A stretch of DNA of 64,000 nt, taken from positions 58,760 to 122,759 of the forward strand of contig VZTI01002763.1 in the NCBI GenBank assembly GCA_013397865.1, written 5' to 3'. Below, one piece after another: positions 63,467-64,000 of this stretch. The DNA is from Struthidea cinerea. Its lineage: Eukaryota; Chordata; Aves; Passeriformes; Corcoracidae. Made by a program: the position numbers and the translations under genes. The number at the start of each line of letters is the position of its first letter. The first letter of the stretch is position 1. Below the pieces are notes generated by a model. The model was not told the origin of the DNA, did no database searches, and saw only the letters and a list, made by a program, of their open reading frames with translations.

Positions 63467-64000
63467 ATGGAAATTTGTTTACAAGTTATAATAAATTGTT
63501 TCATGTCACCTCCATGCTGTTATCCAAACCACTGTCAATGTTAAGACAGAAGGACAAAGAGAGATTTTAGCAAGATTTACAAAGTTTTGGTATGGATGGA
63601 GCCTGCCATCCCCAGGATAAGAGCATGTTTCCACGCCCTTTATGTATGGATTAATGGAACAGCCCCAGGCCATGGAAGCCTCTTGTGTCACTTAGAGTGT
63701 GATTCAACAGCAGTTTAAGCCAGTCTCACCCTGGATTGCCCAAGTCCTGCTCTGGCACCGTCTGCAGCTCTCTGTTGCCACCCCTTTCCCTCTGTGCATG
63801 CTGCTCTGGCAGCTGAAAGTCAAGCTGCTTGAGGGAGTGTCTGTGCTCTTAGCCATAGTTTTGTTTTGGTGTTTGAAGACTTGTGCTGCCACACATTGGG
63901 TAAACCGCAGGTGAGAGGTTTGCTGGAGTGGAACAAACAGGATCTGGGAGGAGGGGAAATGGGTCTGAGGTCAGGCAAGAGATTAAGGAAAAGGAAAAAG

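Larger units (their letters stand above)
60336..64000 (+). other. GPC5: GPC5 intron downstream of the exon, 5' portion
   Basis: AT-rich unique sequence with no recognisable exon or transposon body. It includes a CAAA-rich tract near 63409-63466 and a slightly more GC-rich final 300 bp (63690-64000) in which I recognise nothing. The next GPC5 exon must lie to the right of the window. Confidence 0.8.

Noticed and set aside
1..64000. CRISPR arrays, operons, bacterial promoters or phage modules
   Set aside because: None present; the sequence is vertebrate intron with LINE and LTR repeats.
1..64000. tRNA, rRNA or the miR-17-92 cluster known to neighbour GPC5
   Set aside because: No tRNA-like or rRNA-like sequence was seen. 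The miRNA cluster lies outside the gene, upstream, and is not expected inside this intron.

Overview
The window is vertebrate nuclear DNA, almost certainly avian. It is AT-rich, single-copy intron-like sequence with no prokaryotic gene organisation. It carries several CR1 LINE copies ending in the avian-type ATTCTATGATT 3' signature, plus CpG-rich LTR insertions of a kind I associate with songbird (passerine) endogenous retroviruses. The songbird assignment is an inference from repeat style. The bird assignment is firmer.

Only one true coding segment was found. It is a 695-bp internal exon at 59641-60335 (+ strand) encoding the central core of glypican-5 (GPC5), bounded by AG and GT splice sites, with phase 1 entering and phase 0 leaving. 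By its place in the protein it matches the large third exon of the family, so 1-59640 is read as the 3' part of the preceding large intron and 60336-64000 as the start of the next. No other GPC5 exon was found.

The rest is intron with repeats. Left part (1-16.7 kb): mostly unique AT-rich sequence, a (GTTT)n tract, a CpG-rich LTR-like block (7.85-8.51 kb), a very degraded antisense CR1-like piece (9.37-10.02 kb) and a CR1 3' end (12.09-12.38 kb). At 16.7-19.2 kb a CR1 with recognisable endonuclease and polymerase peptides is split by a 1071-bp solo LTR with a perfect 5-bp target duplication (ctagg). At 22.06-22.93 kb lies an LTR-like GC-rich island. At 28.8-30.4 kb a second CR1 is split by a 516-bp LTR with a 6-bp target duplication (one mismatch), which contains an assembly gap. 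At 38.2-40.05 kb there is an ancient, long, antisense CR1. Short CR1 ends lie at 20.7, 34.5 and 40.5 kb. A second assembly gap sits in A-rich low-complexity sequence at 53.3 kb.

Most worth a second look: (1) the GPC5 exon acceptor is preceded by a (GATT)n microsatellite that replaces the normal polypyrimidine tract and supplies many branch-point-like motifs; (2) two diverged copies of an unrecognised element with a palindromic core lie 1.7 kb apart at 47.5 and 49.2 kb; (3) a stop-free stretch at 35.37-35.67 kb weakly resembles a C1q domain. I saw no convincing new multi-gene system.
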